The position numbers and the translations under genes are program-made. A model generated the notes under the pieces. That model had not been told where the DNA came from. It worked only from the letters and a program-made list of their open reading frames with translations, and made no database searches. A stretch of DNA of 64,000 bases from assembly GCA_050180895.1 (NCBI GenBank), contig JBFXDS010000006.1:297358-361357 (forward strand), written 5' to 3'. This DNA comes from JBGPEQ01 sp050180895 (GTDB taxonomy: Bacteria; Pseudomonadota; Alphaproteobacteria; Dongiales; Dongiaceae). Positions within the stretch are counted from its first letter, which is position 1, and every line of letters begins with the position of its first letter. Shown piece after piece: positions 50,084-58,614 of the stretch.

Positions 50084-50870
50084 AGCTGTGCCCCGCCCGC
50101 AGCGCCACGCGCACCTTGTGCGCGATCTCCAGGAACTGCGGCGTCTCGCGCGCGTCGAGCGTGCGGCCCTTCGGCAGGTCGCAGTCGATGATCTCCAGGA
50201 TGCGGCCGGGCCGCGGGCTCATCACGACGATGCGGGTCGAGAGGTAGACGGCCTCGGCGATCGAATGGGTGACGAAGATGACCGTCTTGCCCGTCTTCTC
50301 CCACAGCCGCAGGAGCTGCTCGTTCAGGTGGTCGCGCGTGATCTCGTCGAGGGCGCCGAACGGCTCGTCCATCAACAGCAGGTCCGGCTCGAAGCTGAGC
50401 GCGCGGGCGATCGACACGCGCTGCTGCATGCCGCCCGAGAGCTGCCAGGGGAACTTGCGCTCGAAGCCGCCGAGCCCGACCAGGGCCAGGTATTTCGCCG
50501 CCCGCGCCTGCCGCTCGGTCGCGGCGACTCCCATGATCTCCAGCGGCAGCGTGACGTTGCGCACGACCGTCCGCCACGGGTAGAGCGCCGGCGCCTGGAA
50601 CACATAGCCGTAGGCGCGTGCCTTGCGCGCTTCCTCCGGCGTCGCGCCGTTGACCGCGATCTGTCCGGCCGTCGGCCGCTCCAGGTCGGCGATCACCCGC
50701 AGCAGCGTGGTCTTGCCGCAGCCCGACGGCCCGATGAACGAGACGAACTCGCCGCGCCCGACCTGCAGATCGATGTCGGCTAGCGCCTGTACCGGCGCAT
50801 CGGCGGTTGGGAACACCAACGACAACCCGCGGATATCGATAGCGGTCCCGGCGGCTGAGGCGGCGCTCAC
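50073..50870 (-). CDS. NMT1-type ABC transporter ATP-binding protein (SsuB/TauB-like)
   Basis: Cytoplasmic ATPase of about 265 residues. Walker A GPSGCGKTT, Q-loop VFQAPALYPW, signature LSGGMQQR, Walker B LLLMDEPFGALD, switch His in FVTHSIAEAV. The start is uncertain: the frame is open far upstream through a repeat, and the best codons are the GTG pair at 50873 and 50870 just before SAASAAGTAIDIRGLS. No clear ribosome-binding site was found. It energises the permeases encoded at 48291-50083. Confidence 0.9.
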   Translation of the reverse strand: MSAASAAGTAIDIRGLSLVFPTADAPVQALADIDLQVGRGEFVSFIGPSGCGKTTLLRVIADLERPTAGQIAVNGATPEEARKARAYGYVFQAPALYPWRTVVRNVTLPLEIMGVAATERQARAAKYLALVGLGGFERKFPWQLSGGMQQRVSIARALSFEPDLLLMDEPFGALDEITRDHLNEQLLRLWEKTGKTVIFVTHSIAEAVYLSTRIVVMSPRPGRILEIIDCDLPKGRTLDARETPQFLEIAHKVRVALRAGHSYDD

Positions 50871-50898
50871 CACCCGCAGGTTGGGTGCGACGGCCGTC

Positions 50899-50993
50899 AA
50901 AAAAAACAACCGCAGAGGCGCAGAGACGCGGAGGAGGCTCGATCGAGCCTGCGCGCCGCTGTCTCTGCGTCTCTGCGCCTCTGCGGTGAATTC
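50899..50993. repeat. R3 palindromic repeat
   Basis: AACCGCAGAGGCGCAGAGAC on the left and GTCTCTGCGTCTCTGCGCCT with CTGCGGTGAATTC on the right. It matches the ccmC-ccmD copy closely and sits in the gap between the amidohydrolase and the ATPase. Confidence 0.75.
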
Positions 50994-50995
50994 AT

Positions 50996-52231
50996 CTAGG
51001 CGTTCGCCCGCTCGATCATGGCACGCAGCAGGACGTCGCAGCCGGCGGCGAGCTCGTCCTGCTTGGCGTCCTCGATCTCGTTGTGGCTGATGCCGTCCTT
51101 GCAGGGCACGAAGATCATGGAGGTCGGCGTCACCCGCGACATGTAGACGGAATCGTGGCCGGCGCCGCTGACGATGCGCCGGTTGGAGAAGCCGAGATCG
51201 TCGGTCGCCTTCTGCACGGCGGCGATGCAATCGTTGTCGAACTTCACCGGCGGCGAATACCAGATCTCCTTGAACTCGAGCTCCAGCTTGCGCGCGCGGC
51301 AGATCTTCTCGCATTCGGCCTTCAGCGCCTCGCCCATGCGTTGCAGGGTGTCGGCGTCCGGGTGCCGGAAGTCGACGGTGAAGAAGACCTTGCCGGGGAT
51401 CACGTTCCGCGAGTTGGGCGACACCTGCATCATGCCGACGGTGGCGCAGCCGTTGGGCCGGTTCTCCAGGCCGATGCGGTTGACCGCCAGCACCATCTCG
51501 CTCACCCCGACCAGCGCGTCCTTGCGCCGCGGCATCGGCGTCGGGCCGGCATGGGCGTCCTGGCCGGTCACGGTCACCTCGTACCAGCGGATGCCCTGCA
51601 CCCCCTCGACCACGCCGATGGTCTTCTCCTCCGCCTCCAGGATCGGCCCCTGCTCGATATGCGCCTCGAAGAAGGCCGCCACCTCGCGCCCGCCGCACTC
51701 GCGCTCCCCGGCATAGCCGATGCGCTTCAGCTCCTCGCCGATGGTCTTGCCGTCCACGTCCTTGCGCGACAGCCCGTATTCGAGATCGAAGGCACCGGCA
51801 TAGACGCCGGAGGCGATCATCGCCGGGGCGAAGCGCGAGCCTTCCTCGTTGGTCCAGACGATCACCTCGATCGGCCGGTTGGTCTCGTAGTTGAAGTCGT
51901 TGAGGGTGCGGATGACCTCCAGCCCGGCCATCACGCCGTAATTGCCGTCGAACTTGCCGCCCGAGGGCTGCGTGTCGATATGGCTGCCGGTCATGACTGG
52001 GGCCAGCGAATCGTCCTTGCCCGGCCGGCGCGCGAAGATGTTGCCCATCTTGTCGACGCCGACCGTGCAGCCGGCCTCCTTGCACCACCTGACGAACAGA
52101 TCGCGCGCCTGCTTGTCGAGGTCGGTCAGCGCCAGCCGCTTGACGCCGCCCTTCTCGGTGGCGCCGATCTTGGCCAGCTCCATCAGGCTGTCCCACAGCC
52201 GGTCGCTGTTGATGCGGATATTCGTCGACAT
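50996..52231 (-). CDS. Zn-dependent N-carbamoyl amidohydrolase (beta-ureidopropionase/AmaB type)
   Basis: M20-family hydrolase of 411 residues that removes the carbamoyl group from N-carbamoyl-beta-alanine or related acids, the third step of reductive pyrimidine breakdown. Signatures: MTGSHIDTQPSGGKFDGNYG, WTNEEGSRFAP, FEAHIEQGP, and a C-terminal GISHNEIE with the metal His. Allantoate amidohydrolase and L-carbamoylase are the alternatives in this family. The location after preA and before the importer genes supports the pyrimidine role. Confidence 0.9.
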   Translation of the reverse strand: MSTNIRINSDRLWDSLMELAKIGATEKGGVKRLALTDLDKQARDLFVRWCKEAGCTVGVDKMGNIFARRPGKDDSLAPVMTGSHIDTQPSGGKFDGNYGVMAGLEVIRTLNDFNYETNRPIEVIVWTNEEGSRFAPAMIASGVYAGAFDLEYGLSRKDVDGKTIGEELKRIGYAGERECGGREVAAFFEAHIEQGPILEAEEKTIGVVEGVQGIRWYEVTVTGQDAHAGPTPMPRRKDALVGVSEMVLAVNRIGLENRPNGCATVGMMQVSPNSRNVIPGKVFFTVDFRHPDADTLQRMGEALKAECEKICRARKLELEFKEIWYSPPVKFDNDCIAAVQKATDDLGFSNRRIVSGAGHDSVYMSRVTPTSMIFVPCKDGISHNEIEDAKQDELAAGCDVLLRAMIERANA

Positions 52232-52331
52232 TCCCTTCTCCCAGTCGGGTGCCCGGATGGCACCTCTTTGACTTATGCGACCACCCTTGGGGACGGCCCG
52301 CCGGGCCGCCCGCGCACGCGATGATCCTCCC

Positions 52332-53606
52332 CTATTCCGCCGCCTTGCGCATCGGGTTGTTCGGATGCTGCGTCCAGTTGAGATAGGGCTTCCCCGTCTC
52401 GACGCGCACCATTGTTATGCAATCCGGCACCGGACAGACGTGCAGGCAGAGATTACAGCCGACGCACTCCGCGTCAATGACCTCGTAGCGTCGCTTGCCG
52501 TTGTCTTTCAGCTTGGCGATCGCCTGGTGCGAGGTGTCCTCGCAGGCGATGTGACAGAGGCCGCAGGTGATGCATTTCTCCGGGTCGATGCGGGCGACGG
52601 TCTTGTAATTCATGTTCAGGTACTGCCAGTCCGTCACGTTCGGCACGGCGCGCCCGCAGAAATCATCGAGCGTCTTGTAGCCCTTCGCGTCCATCCAGTT
52701 CGACAGGCCGTCGATCATGTCGTCGACGATCTTGAACCCGTAATGCATGGCGGCGGTGCAGACCTGCACCGTGCCGGCGCCGAGCGCCATGAACTCGGCC
52801 GCGTCGCGCCAGGTGGCGATGCCGCCGATGGCCGAGATCGGCAGGCCCGTCGTCTCCTTGTCGCGGGCGATCTCCGCCACCATGGCGAGCGCGATCGGCT
52901 TCACCGCCGGCCCGCAATAGCCGCCATGCGTGCCCTTGCCATCGACCGTCGGCTCCGGCGCCATCGCGTCCAGGTCGACGGCGGTGATCGAGTTGATGGT
53001 GTTGATCAGCGACACCCCGTCGGCGCCGCCCTTCCTGGCCGCGCGCGCCGGGTGCAGGATGTTGGTGATGTTCGGCGTCAGCTTCACCAGCACGGGCATG
53101 CGCGTGTGCGCCTTACACCAGCGCGCCACCATCTCGACATAGTCGGGCACCTGGCCGACCGCCGAGCCCATGCCGCGCTCGCTCATGCCGTGCGGGCAGC
53201 CGAAGTTGAGCTCGACCGCGTCGGCGTTGGTGTCCTCCACCTTCTTCAGGATCCGCTGCCAGGGCAGCTCCTCGCACGGCACCATGAGGGAAACGACGAG
53301 GGCGCGGTCGGGCCAGTCGCGCTTCACCTGCTTCACCTCCCGCAGGTTCACGTCGAGCGGCCGGTCGGTGATCAGCTCGATATTGTTGAAGCCGATCATC
53401 TTGTCGTCGGCATAGTGCAGCGCGCCGTAGCGCGAGCAGGTGTTGACGATCGGCGGATCTTCGCCCAGCGTCTTCCACACGACGCCGCCCCAGCCCGCCT
53501 TGAAGGCGCGCACGACGTTGTATTCCTTGTCCGTCGGCGGCGCCGAGGCCAGCCAGAACGGATTGGGCGACTTGATGCCGATGAACTCGGTCCGCAAGTC
53601 TGCCAT
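52332..53606 (-). CDS. preA: NAD-dependent dihydropyrimidine dehydrogenase subunit PreA
   Basis: Cytoplasmic FMN- and iron-sulfur subunit of 424 residues that reduces uracil and thymine. The FMN barrel shows NPFWLASAPPTDKEYNVVRA and ELNFGCPHGMSERGMGSAVG. Two C-terminal 4Fe-4S sites are visible: CITCGLCHIAC and CVGCNLCLHVC. PreT (53674) supplies electrons from NAD(P)H. The gap to preT is 67 bases and holds an R5 repeat. Confidence 0.96.
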   Translation of the reverse strand: MADLRTEFIGIKSPNPFWLASAPPTDKEYNVVRAFKAGWGGVVWKTLGEDPPIVNTCSRYGALHYADDKMIGFNNIELITDRPLDVNLREVKQVKRDWPDRALVVSLMVPCEELPWQRILKKVEDTNADAVELNFGCPHGMSERGMGSAVGQVPDYVEMVARWCKAHTRMPVLVKLTPNITNILHPARAARKGGADGVSLINTINSITAVDLDAMAPEPTVDGKGTHGGYCGPAVKPIALAMVAEIARDKETTGLPISAIGGIATWRDAAEFMALGAGTVQVCTAAMHYGFKIVDDMIDGLSNWMDAKGYKTLDDFCGRAVPNVTDWQYLNMNYKTVARIDPEKCITCGLCHIACEDTSHQAIAKLKDNGKRRYEVIDAECVGCNLCLHVCPVPDCITMVRVETGKPYLNWTQHPNNPMRKAAE

Positions 53607-53630
53607 CTCTCACGCCCTCCATCCGATATA

Positions 53631-53688
53631 TAGGGGCGGGCTGCGCCCGCCCGCGGGCGCGCGCAGCGCGCCCCTACGAACGCAAAAA
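53631..53688. repeat. R5 palindromic repeat
   Basis: TAGGGGCGGGCTGCGCCCGC on the left and GCGCGCAGCGCGCCCCTACG on the right, within the preT-preA gap. Confidence 0.7.
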
Positions 53689-55023
53689 CTTATCGATCGC
53701 GTGCGCGGCCAGCTTGCCGTCCTGCACCGCCTGCACCGTCAGGTCCTGGCCGCCGAGCACGCAGTCGCCGCCGGCGAACACGCCCGGCAGCGAGGTCCGC
53801 CGCTCCGCGTCCACGACGATCCGGCCGCTGCGCAGGTCGAGCGGCTGTTGCGCGCCGTCGCGCAGCGGGTCGGGCACGAAGGTCTGCCCGATCGCCTTGA
53901 ACAGCTGGTCGGCGGCCAGCTCGAACCGCTCGCCGGTTCCCTCCAGCCTGTTCTGCTCGCCGACCGTCGTGTACTCGAACTCGACCGCGCGCAGCCGGCC
54001 GCCCGCGCCCAGGGCGCGCAGCGGCTTCGCCCAGTGCCTGATCCTGACGCCGTTGGTCTGTGCGAAGTCCTGCTCATGATGGGTGGCGCTCATCTGCGCC
54101 GGCCCGCGGCGGTAGACGATGGTCACGTCCTCGGCGCCGAGCCGCTTGGTCTGCACGGCGATGTCGATGGCGGTGTTGCCGCCGCCGATGACGACGACGC
54201 GCCGCCCCACCGGCAAGGTCGCCTTGTCCGCCGCCTGGCGCAGCCGCGCGATATAGGCCACCGCGTCCTCGACGCCCGCGAGCGCCTCGCCTTCCGTCTG
54301 CAGCGCGTTGACCCCGGCCAGCCCCATCCCCAGGAACACCGCGTCGTAATCCTTGCGCAGCTGCGTCAGGCTCACCTCGCGGCCCAGCGCCGTGCCCGTC
54401 CTCGCCGCGATGCCGCCCAGCGACAGGATGAACGCCGCCTCGCGGGCGGCGAAGTCGTTCGCCATCTTGTAGGCGGCGACGCCATACTCGTTGAGTCCGC
54501 CGAGCTTGTCGCGCGCCTCGAACACCACGGTCTCGTGGCCGAGCATCGCCAGCCGGTGCGCGCAGGCGAGGCCAGCCGGCCCGCCGCCCACCACGGCCAC
54601 GCGCTTGCCGCTCGCCGCCGCGCGCCGGAAGGGCTGCGCCCCGCTGGCGAGCAGGTGGTCGGTGGCGTGCCGCTGCAGCGCGCCGATGTTCACCGGCGCC
54701 TCCTCCGAGAGATTGCGCACGCAGGCCTGCTCGCACAGCACCTCGGTCGGGCACACCCGCGCGCAGGCGCCGCCGAAGATGTTTTCGCGCAGGATGGTGA
54801 CCGCCGCGCCGGTCAGGTTGCCCGTGGCGATGCCGCGGATGAAGCCGGGGATGTCGATGCCGGTCGGGCAGGCCTCGATGCAGGGCGCGTCGTGGCAGAA
54901 CAGGCAGCGGCTGGAATCGATCAGCGCCCGCTTGCCGTCGAGCGGCGCCTCGATGTCGCCGAAATTCGCGTCATACGCCGCCCGCCCCAGCCGCCCCGCC
55001 GCGATGTCCGGCCCGCCGCTCAT
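53674..55023 (-). CDS. preT: NAD-dependent dihydropyrimidine dehydrogenase subunit PreT
   Basis: Flavoprotein of 449 residues that delivers electrons to PreA. The N-terminal Fe-S region has CLFCHDAPCIEACPTGIDIP and CARVCPTEVLCEQAC. The FAD site is VVGGGPAGLACAHRL, the NADPH site VVIGGGNTAIDIAVQ, and the C-terminal FAD motif GVFAGGDCVLGG. It is the first gene of the operon preT-preA-amidohydrolase-ABC importer, with a perfect RutR operator 375-390 bases upstream. Confidence 0.95.
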   Translation of the reverse strand: MSGGPDIAAGRLGRAAYDANFGDIEAPLDGKRALIDSSRCLFCHDAPCIEACPTGIDIPGFIRGIATGNLTGAAVTILRENIFGGACARVCPTEVLCEQACVRNLSEEAPVNIGALQRHATDHLLASGAQPFRRAAASGKRVAVVGGGPAGLACAHRLAMLGHETVVFEARDKLGGLNEYGVAAYKMANDFAAREAAFILSLGGIAARTGTALGREVSLTQLRKDYDAVFLGMGLAGVNALQTEGEALAGVEDAVAYIARLRQAADKATLPVGRRVVVIGGGNTAIDIAVQTKRLGAEDVTIVYRRGPAQMSATHHEQDFAQTNGVRIRHWAKPLRALGAGGRLRAVEFEYTTVGEQNRLEGTGERFELAADQLFKAIGQTFVPDPLRDGAQQPLDLRSGRIVVDAERRTSLPGVFAGGDCVLGGQDLTVQAVQDGKLAAHAIDKFLRS

Positions 55024-55196
55024 CGCGCCGCGCCTCGCCTGCTCGAAAGAATTCCACGCGGAGCCGCGGAGCCGCGGAGGCCGTCAAAGGCTTCGAGATT
55101 CCACGCGATGTCGATTGAGGTTGCTCGGGCGGAGACGCTGCCCTCCGCGCCTCCGCGTCTCCGCGTGCCAACCGGCTGGAACCGGGATCGGCGCCC

Positions 55197-55282
55197 TGCG
55201 CCCTTCGACAGGCTCAGGATGAGGTCTTTTCTTGGTGCCACCAAGACTCTCCCTCATCCTGAGCCTGTCGAAGGACGCACCG
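55197..55282. repeat. R1 palindromic repeat, copy 3
   Basis: GCGCCCTTCGACAGGCTCAG with GATGAGG faces CCTCATCCTGAGCCTGTCGA with AGGACGCACC. The loop CTTGGTGCCACCAAG is itself a small hairpin. Confidence 0.85.
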
Positions 55283-55397
55283 ACGGAAATGCGGCGGCAG
55301 CCTGATCATCCGGGAGCCTCTCCTTGCCGTCCGCCGGATCGGCGGGGTACGGTGCGGCAGCGTCATGAACCAGCGTTCTTCGAATCCTAGAACCGCT

Positions 55398-55413
55398 TTG
55401 ACCATCTGGTCAA
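55398..55413. promoter_or_regulatory. Perfect RutR operator
   Basis: TTGACCATCTGGTCAA matches the published E. coli RutR consensus TTGACCAnnTGGTCAA at every defined base. It lies 17 bases before the rutR start and upstream of preT on the other strand, so RutR can repress itself and the catabolic operon. In E. coli uracil or thymine releases RutR. Confidence 0.9.
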
Positions 55414-55429
55414 CTTTCCCGACGTTCCG

Positions 55430-56098
55430 ATGAGCCGCGCGCCTGCGAGATCCGCCGGGGCGCGCCGGCCGCCGCCGCGCCGCCCGGCCGGCGCCAAGCG
55501 CCGCGCCAACGAGGCGCGCATCCTCGAGGCGGCGGAGGAGGTGTTCGCGACGGCCGGCTTCGCCGGCGCGCGCACCGCCGCCATCGCCCGCCGCGCCGGC
55601 CTGCCCAAGGCCAACCTGCACTATTATTTCGGCACCAAGGAGGCGCTCTACCGCCGCGTGCTCGAGAACATCCTGGAGGTCTGGCTCGCCATGGGCGATT
55701 CGATCCGCCCCGGCGCCGATCCGGCTGCGGCGCTCGCCGCCTATGTCGCCGCCAAGGTCGAGCATTCGCGCCGCCGGCCGCACGCCTCCAAGGTCTTCGC
55801 CAACGAGATGCTGCACGGCGCGCCGCAGCTGCAGGGCTACCTGCGCCGCGAGCTGCGCCGCTGGGTCGAGGCCAAGGCGCGCATCCTCGAGGGCTGGGTC
55901 GCCGCCGGCCGCATGGCCCCGGTGGAGACGCGCCACCTCTTCTTCGTCCTCTGGGCGATGACGCAGACCTACGCCGATTTCGACGTCCAGGTCGCCGCCG
56001 TCCTCGGCAAGGCGCGCATCGGCCCGCGCGACTACCAGGCCGCCACCGCCCTCATCACCCGCCTCATCCTGCGCGGCGCCGGCCTCAAGGAGCGCTGA
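55430..56098 (+). CDS. rutR: TetR-family pyrimidine regulator RutR
   Basis: A 222-residue repressor. The HTH is TAAIARRAGLPKANLHYYFG with TKEALY, after a basic Pro/Ala-rich tail. The C-terminal ligand domain contains SKVFANEMLHGAPQLQGYLR and FFVLWAMTQTYADFDVQVAA, typical of RutR. The perfect RutR operator directly upstream, and the divergent preTA operon, make the assignment firm. Confidence 0.94.
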   Translation: MSRAPARSAGARRPPPRRPAGAKRRANEARILEAAEEVFATAGFAGARTAAIARRAGLPKANLHYYFGTKEALYRRVLENILEVWLAMGDSIRPGADPAAALAAYVAAKVEHSRRRPHASKVFANEMLHGAPQLQGYLRRELRRWVEAKARILEGWVAAGRMAPVETRHLFFVLWAMTQTYADFDVQVAAVLGKARIGPRDYQAATALITRLILRGAGLKER

Positions 56099-56178
56099 GC
56101 GGTGAGCCGTGAGTTATGAGTTGTGAGTTGTAAGCCGTGAGGACGGCGGCTCATAACTCACAACTCATAGCTCATGGC
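56097..56178. repeat. R4 palindromic repeat
   Basis: GAGCGGTGAGCCGTGAGTTA with TGAGTTGTGAG on the left and CTCATAACTCACAACTCATA with GCTCATGGCTC on the right. It sits between the convergent rutR and ppk2 genes and could act as a bidirectional transcript end. Confidence 0.75.
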
Positions 56179-57105
56179 TCAATACACCGCCGGCACGTAC
56201 ATCTCCGGCGGCACCGGCCCGCGGAGATAGTCGGGATGGCGGATGCGCGCCGGCAGCGCCACCGGCGGGCGCTGCACCTCGTCATAGGGAATCTGCCCCA
56301 GCAGGTGGTGGATGCAGTTGAGCCGCGCCCGCTTCTTGTCGTCGGCCGCCACCACCCACCAGGGCGCCTCCGCGATGTGCGTGCGCTCCAGCATCGCCTC
56401 CTTGGCCTTGGTGTACTGCTCCCAGCGCCGCCGCGATTCGAGGTCCATGGGCGAGAGCTTCCACTGCTTGATCGGGTCGCGGATGCGCATCTGGAAGCGC
56501 AGGTGCTGCTCCTCGTCGGTGATCGAGAACCAGTACTTGATGAGGACGATGCCGGAGCGCACGAGCATGCGCTCCAGGTCGGGCACGGTGCGGAAGAATT
56601 CCTCCACCTCGGCCTCGCTGCAGAAACCCATCACCCGCTCGACTCCGGCGCGGTTGTACCAGCTGCGGTCGAACAGCACGATCTCGCCCGCCGTCGGCAG
56701 GTGCGCCACGTAGCGCTGGAAGTACCATTGCGCGCGCTCGCGCTCGCTGGGCGCCGGCAGCGCCACCACCCGGCACACGCGCGGATTCAGCCGCTGGGTG
56801 ATGCGCTTGATCACGCCGCCCTTGCCGGCCGCGTCGCGCCCCTCGAAGAGGACGACGACCTTCAGCCGCCGGTTCACCACCCAGTCCTGCAGCTTCACCA
56901 GCTCGCGCTGCAGCCGGAACAGCTCCTGGAAATAGACGCGCCGGTCGAGCTCCTCCGCCGCCGGCGCCTCGGCCGCGCCGTCGAGCAGCGCGGCCAGCCG
57001 CCCGTCGTCGATCTCCATCTCCAGCTCCTCGTCGAAGCTGTCGGCGATCTCGGCCGCGATGCGCCGCGCCTGCCCGTTGCCCTTGCCGCCCGCGTCCGCG
57101 CCCAT
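56179..57105 (-). CDS. ppk2: Polyphosphate kinase 2
   Basis: Cytoplasmic enzyme of 308 residues transferring phosphate between polyphosphate and nucleotides. Walker A is at residues 88-97 (EGRDAAGKGG). The lid and Walker B region read LFDRSWYNRAGVERVMGF, and KQWKLSPMDLESRRRWEQYT completes the PPK2 pattern. Subclass (I, GDP/ADP to NTP) cannot be settled by eye, though the single domain length fits class I. Confidence 0.94.
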   Translation of the reverse strand: MGADAGGKGNGQARRIAAEIADSFDEELEMEIDDGRLAALLDGAAEAPAAEELDRRVYFQELFRLQRELVKLQDWVVNRRLKVVVLFEGRDAAGKGGVIKRITQRLNPRVCRVVALPAPSERERAQWYFQRYVAHLPTAGEIVLFDRSWYNRAGVERVMGFCSEAEVEEFFRTVPDLERMLVRSGIVLIKYWFSITDEEQHLRFQMRIRDPIKQWKLSPMDLESRRRWEQYTKAKEAMLERTHIAEAPWWVVAADDKKRARLNCIHHLLGQIPYDEVQRPPVALPARIRHPDYLRGPVPPEMYVPAVY

Positions 57106-57259
57106 GGCCGCCCCCTCGCTGCGCCGCCTCCCCCTAAAGATAGAGCCGCTTCATGTCGCATCAATGACAGCCCCGGCGGCCGCACCACCGCGACTCCCTC
57201 CCCCCTTGAGGGGGAGGGCCGGGGTGGGGGGTCTGCGCCGCAGGCGCGAACCAATCCCC
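57106..57259. repeat. Gap with a C-rich/G-rich palindrome
   Basis: CCCTCCCCCCTTGAGGGGGA with GGGCCGGGGTGGGGGG lies at about 57195-57230. This is the same type as the in-frame insertion in mod. The rest shows nothing recognisable. Confidence 0.5.
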
Positions 57260-57814
57260 TCACTTCGCCTCGATCAGGAACACCGCCCAAGGCCAGCGCA
57301 GCTCGTCCGCCTCGCCGATCGCCTGGCCGTCGCGGCGGGCATAGACGATCCACAGCGGCCCGCGCTGCCCGATGTCGAGATAGCGGCCGTCGCGCTTCAC
57401 CGCGAGCAGCCAGTCATAGGCGTCGAGGTCGGCCGCGCTGATCTCGCTGGCATAGCCGTCGAGCGCCAGCGCCGAGATGTCCCGGCCGGACGCGCCCGCC
57501 GCCGCCAGCACGTCCTTCAGCCACGGCCCCTCGAACCGGAACGCCTTCGGCCACCCGCTGTAGGCGACCGTGACCGACTGCATCCCCAGCCCCTCCAGCA
57601 TGGCGAGATCGAACGACGCCGCCTTCTCGAACCGCCGCTCATGATACTTGAAGACCCCATCCTCGAATTCATCGAACGGCCCGCGGTTCGGACTCTCGAT
57701 GGCGCCCGCCACCGTGAGCACCACCTGCCCCGCCGGCCGCCCCAGCTCCGCCGCCTCGCCGCCGCTCCCCCACGCCATCACCGCCGCCGCAACCAGCGCC
57801 CCAACCCACCGCAT
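57260..57814 (-). CDS. Secreted molybdopterin-dependent oxidoreductase-like protein
   Basis: A 184-residue exported protein. The signal peptide (WVGALVAAAVMAWGSGGEAA) is followed by a fold seen in the Mo-cofactor-binding domain of sulfite-oxidase-like proteins: VVLTVAGAIESPN near the start and GPLWIVYARRDGQAIGEADE later. It lacks an obvious Cys ligand for molybdenum, so it may be a non-catalytic family member. It is followed upstream by ppk2 on the same strand but with a 154-base gap. Confidence 0.75.
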   Translation of the reverse strand: MRWVGALVAAAVMAWGSGGEAAELGRPAGQVVLTVAGAIESPNRGPFDEFEDGVFKYHERRFEKAASFDLAMLEGLGMQSVTVAYSGWPKAFRFEGPWLKDVLAAAGASGRDISALALDGYASEISAADLDAYDWLLAVKRDGRYLDIGQRGPLWIVYARRDGQAIGEADELRWPWAVFLIEAK

Positions 57815-57959
57815 CCGCCATCCCCCTATGAATCCATGTTACGAGGGTCACCGTACCCATTCAGCGCCCACCGTACCAATCCTTGTGGGGGCGCGCTGCG
57901 CGCGCCCGCGTCGCCGCCGCGCCGACTATCACGCTTCCGACGCGCGACCTTCACCCCAC

Positions 57960-57990
57960 ATGTCATTGCCGGGCTTGACCCGGCAATCCA
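57960..57990. repeat. R7 palindromic repeat, single unit
   Basis: TGTCATTGCCGGGCTTGACC with CGGCAATCCA is a short hairpin of the same type as at 48178. It lies about 50 bases before the HTH gene. Confidence 0.7.
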
Positions 57991-58036
57991 TAGTGCCGCC
58001 GCATTCAGACATCCCCAGCAACGAATTCGACCGACG

Positions 58037-58327
58037 ATGGCGAAACGCGGCAAAAGCAGCATCGGCTCCTCGTTCGAGGATTTCCTGGCCGAGGAGGGGA
58101 TGCTGGAATCGGCGACGGAGAAGGCGGTGAAGCGCGTGCTGGCCTGGCAGATCGAGCGCGCGATGAAGAAGGAGCGCCTGAGCAAGATCGAGATGGCCCG
58201 CCGCATGAAGACGAGCCGCGCCCAGCTCGACCGCCTGCTCGGCCCTGCCAACACCTCCGTCACCCTGCACACCATGCAGCGCGCTGCCCTCACGGTCGGC
58301 AAGCGCCTCAAGATCGAGCTGGTGTGA
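58037..58327 (+). CDS. XRE/HigA-like helix-turn-helix protein, apparently orphan antitoxin
   Basis: A 96-residue DNA-binding protein. The N-terminus SSFEDFLAEEGMLESATEKA and the HTH segment LSKIEMARRMKTSRAQLDRL with LGPANTSVTLHTMQRAA match the antitoxin-type XRE family usually paired with a HigB/RelE-like toxin. No toxin frame of suitable length lies on either side, so it is probably an orphan. ATG 58037 follows CCGACG without a strong Shine-Dalgarno. Confidence 0.8.
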   Translation: MAKRGKSSIGSSFEDFLAEEGMLESATEKAVKRVLAWQIERAMKKERLSKIEMARRMKTSRAQLDRLLGPANTSVTLHTMQRAALTVGKRLKIELV

Positions 58328-58335
58328 GCGGCCCC

Positions 58336-58365
58336 CTGTAGGGGCGACCGGCAGGTCGCCCGCCC
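58336..58365. repeat. R5 palindromic repeat
   Basis: CTGTAGGGGCGACCGGCAGG followed by TCGCCCG is the TAGGGGCG hairpin, here just after the HTH gene. The remaining part of the gap to 58614 shows nothing recognisable apart from a plus-strand AAACGCCCCTC segment near the end. Confidence 0.6.
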
Positions 58366-58614
58366 ATCCGCCCCACGGTACCGGTTACAGTGGGGCGACC
58401 TGACGATCGCCTTAAGGCGACGGGCCGCCAGTGTAGATCCAGCGCACAACCGGCAAGGCAAGCGGAATCGCGCGCCCACGACCCTCGCGTCTTCGGTTCG
58501 TCTCGCATGACTATCGGCGAGGTTGACTGCCAGCTTCGATGAGTGGGGCTTAAACAAAAAGGGGCGGTGGAAACGCCCCTCAGGTGGTTCAGCTACGTCT
58601 TATTTGGCGATGTT

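Larger units (their letters stand above)
55024..55429. other. Divergent preT-rutR control region with repeats
   Basis: These 406 bases contain an R3-like GC-rich palindrome (CGGAGCCGCGGAGCCGCGGA and its complement, about 55053-55175), the R1 repeat (55197-55282), and the RutR operator at 55398-55413. No gene is present. Confidence 0.6.
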
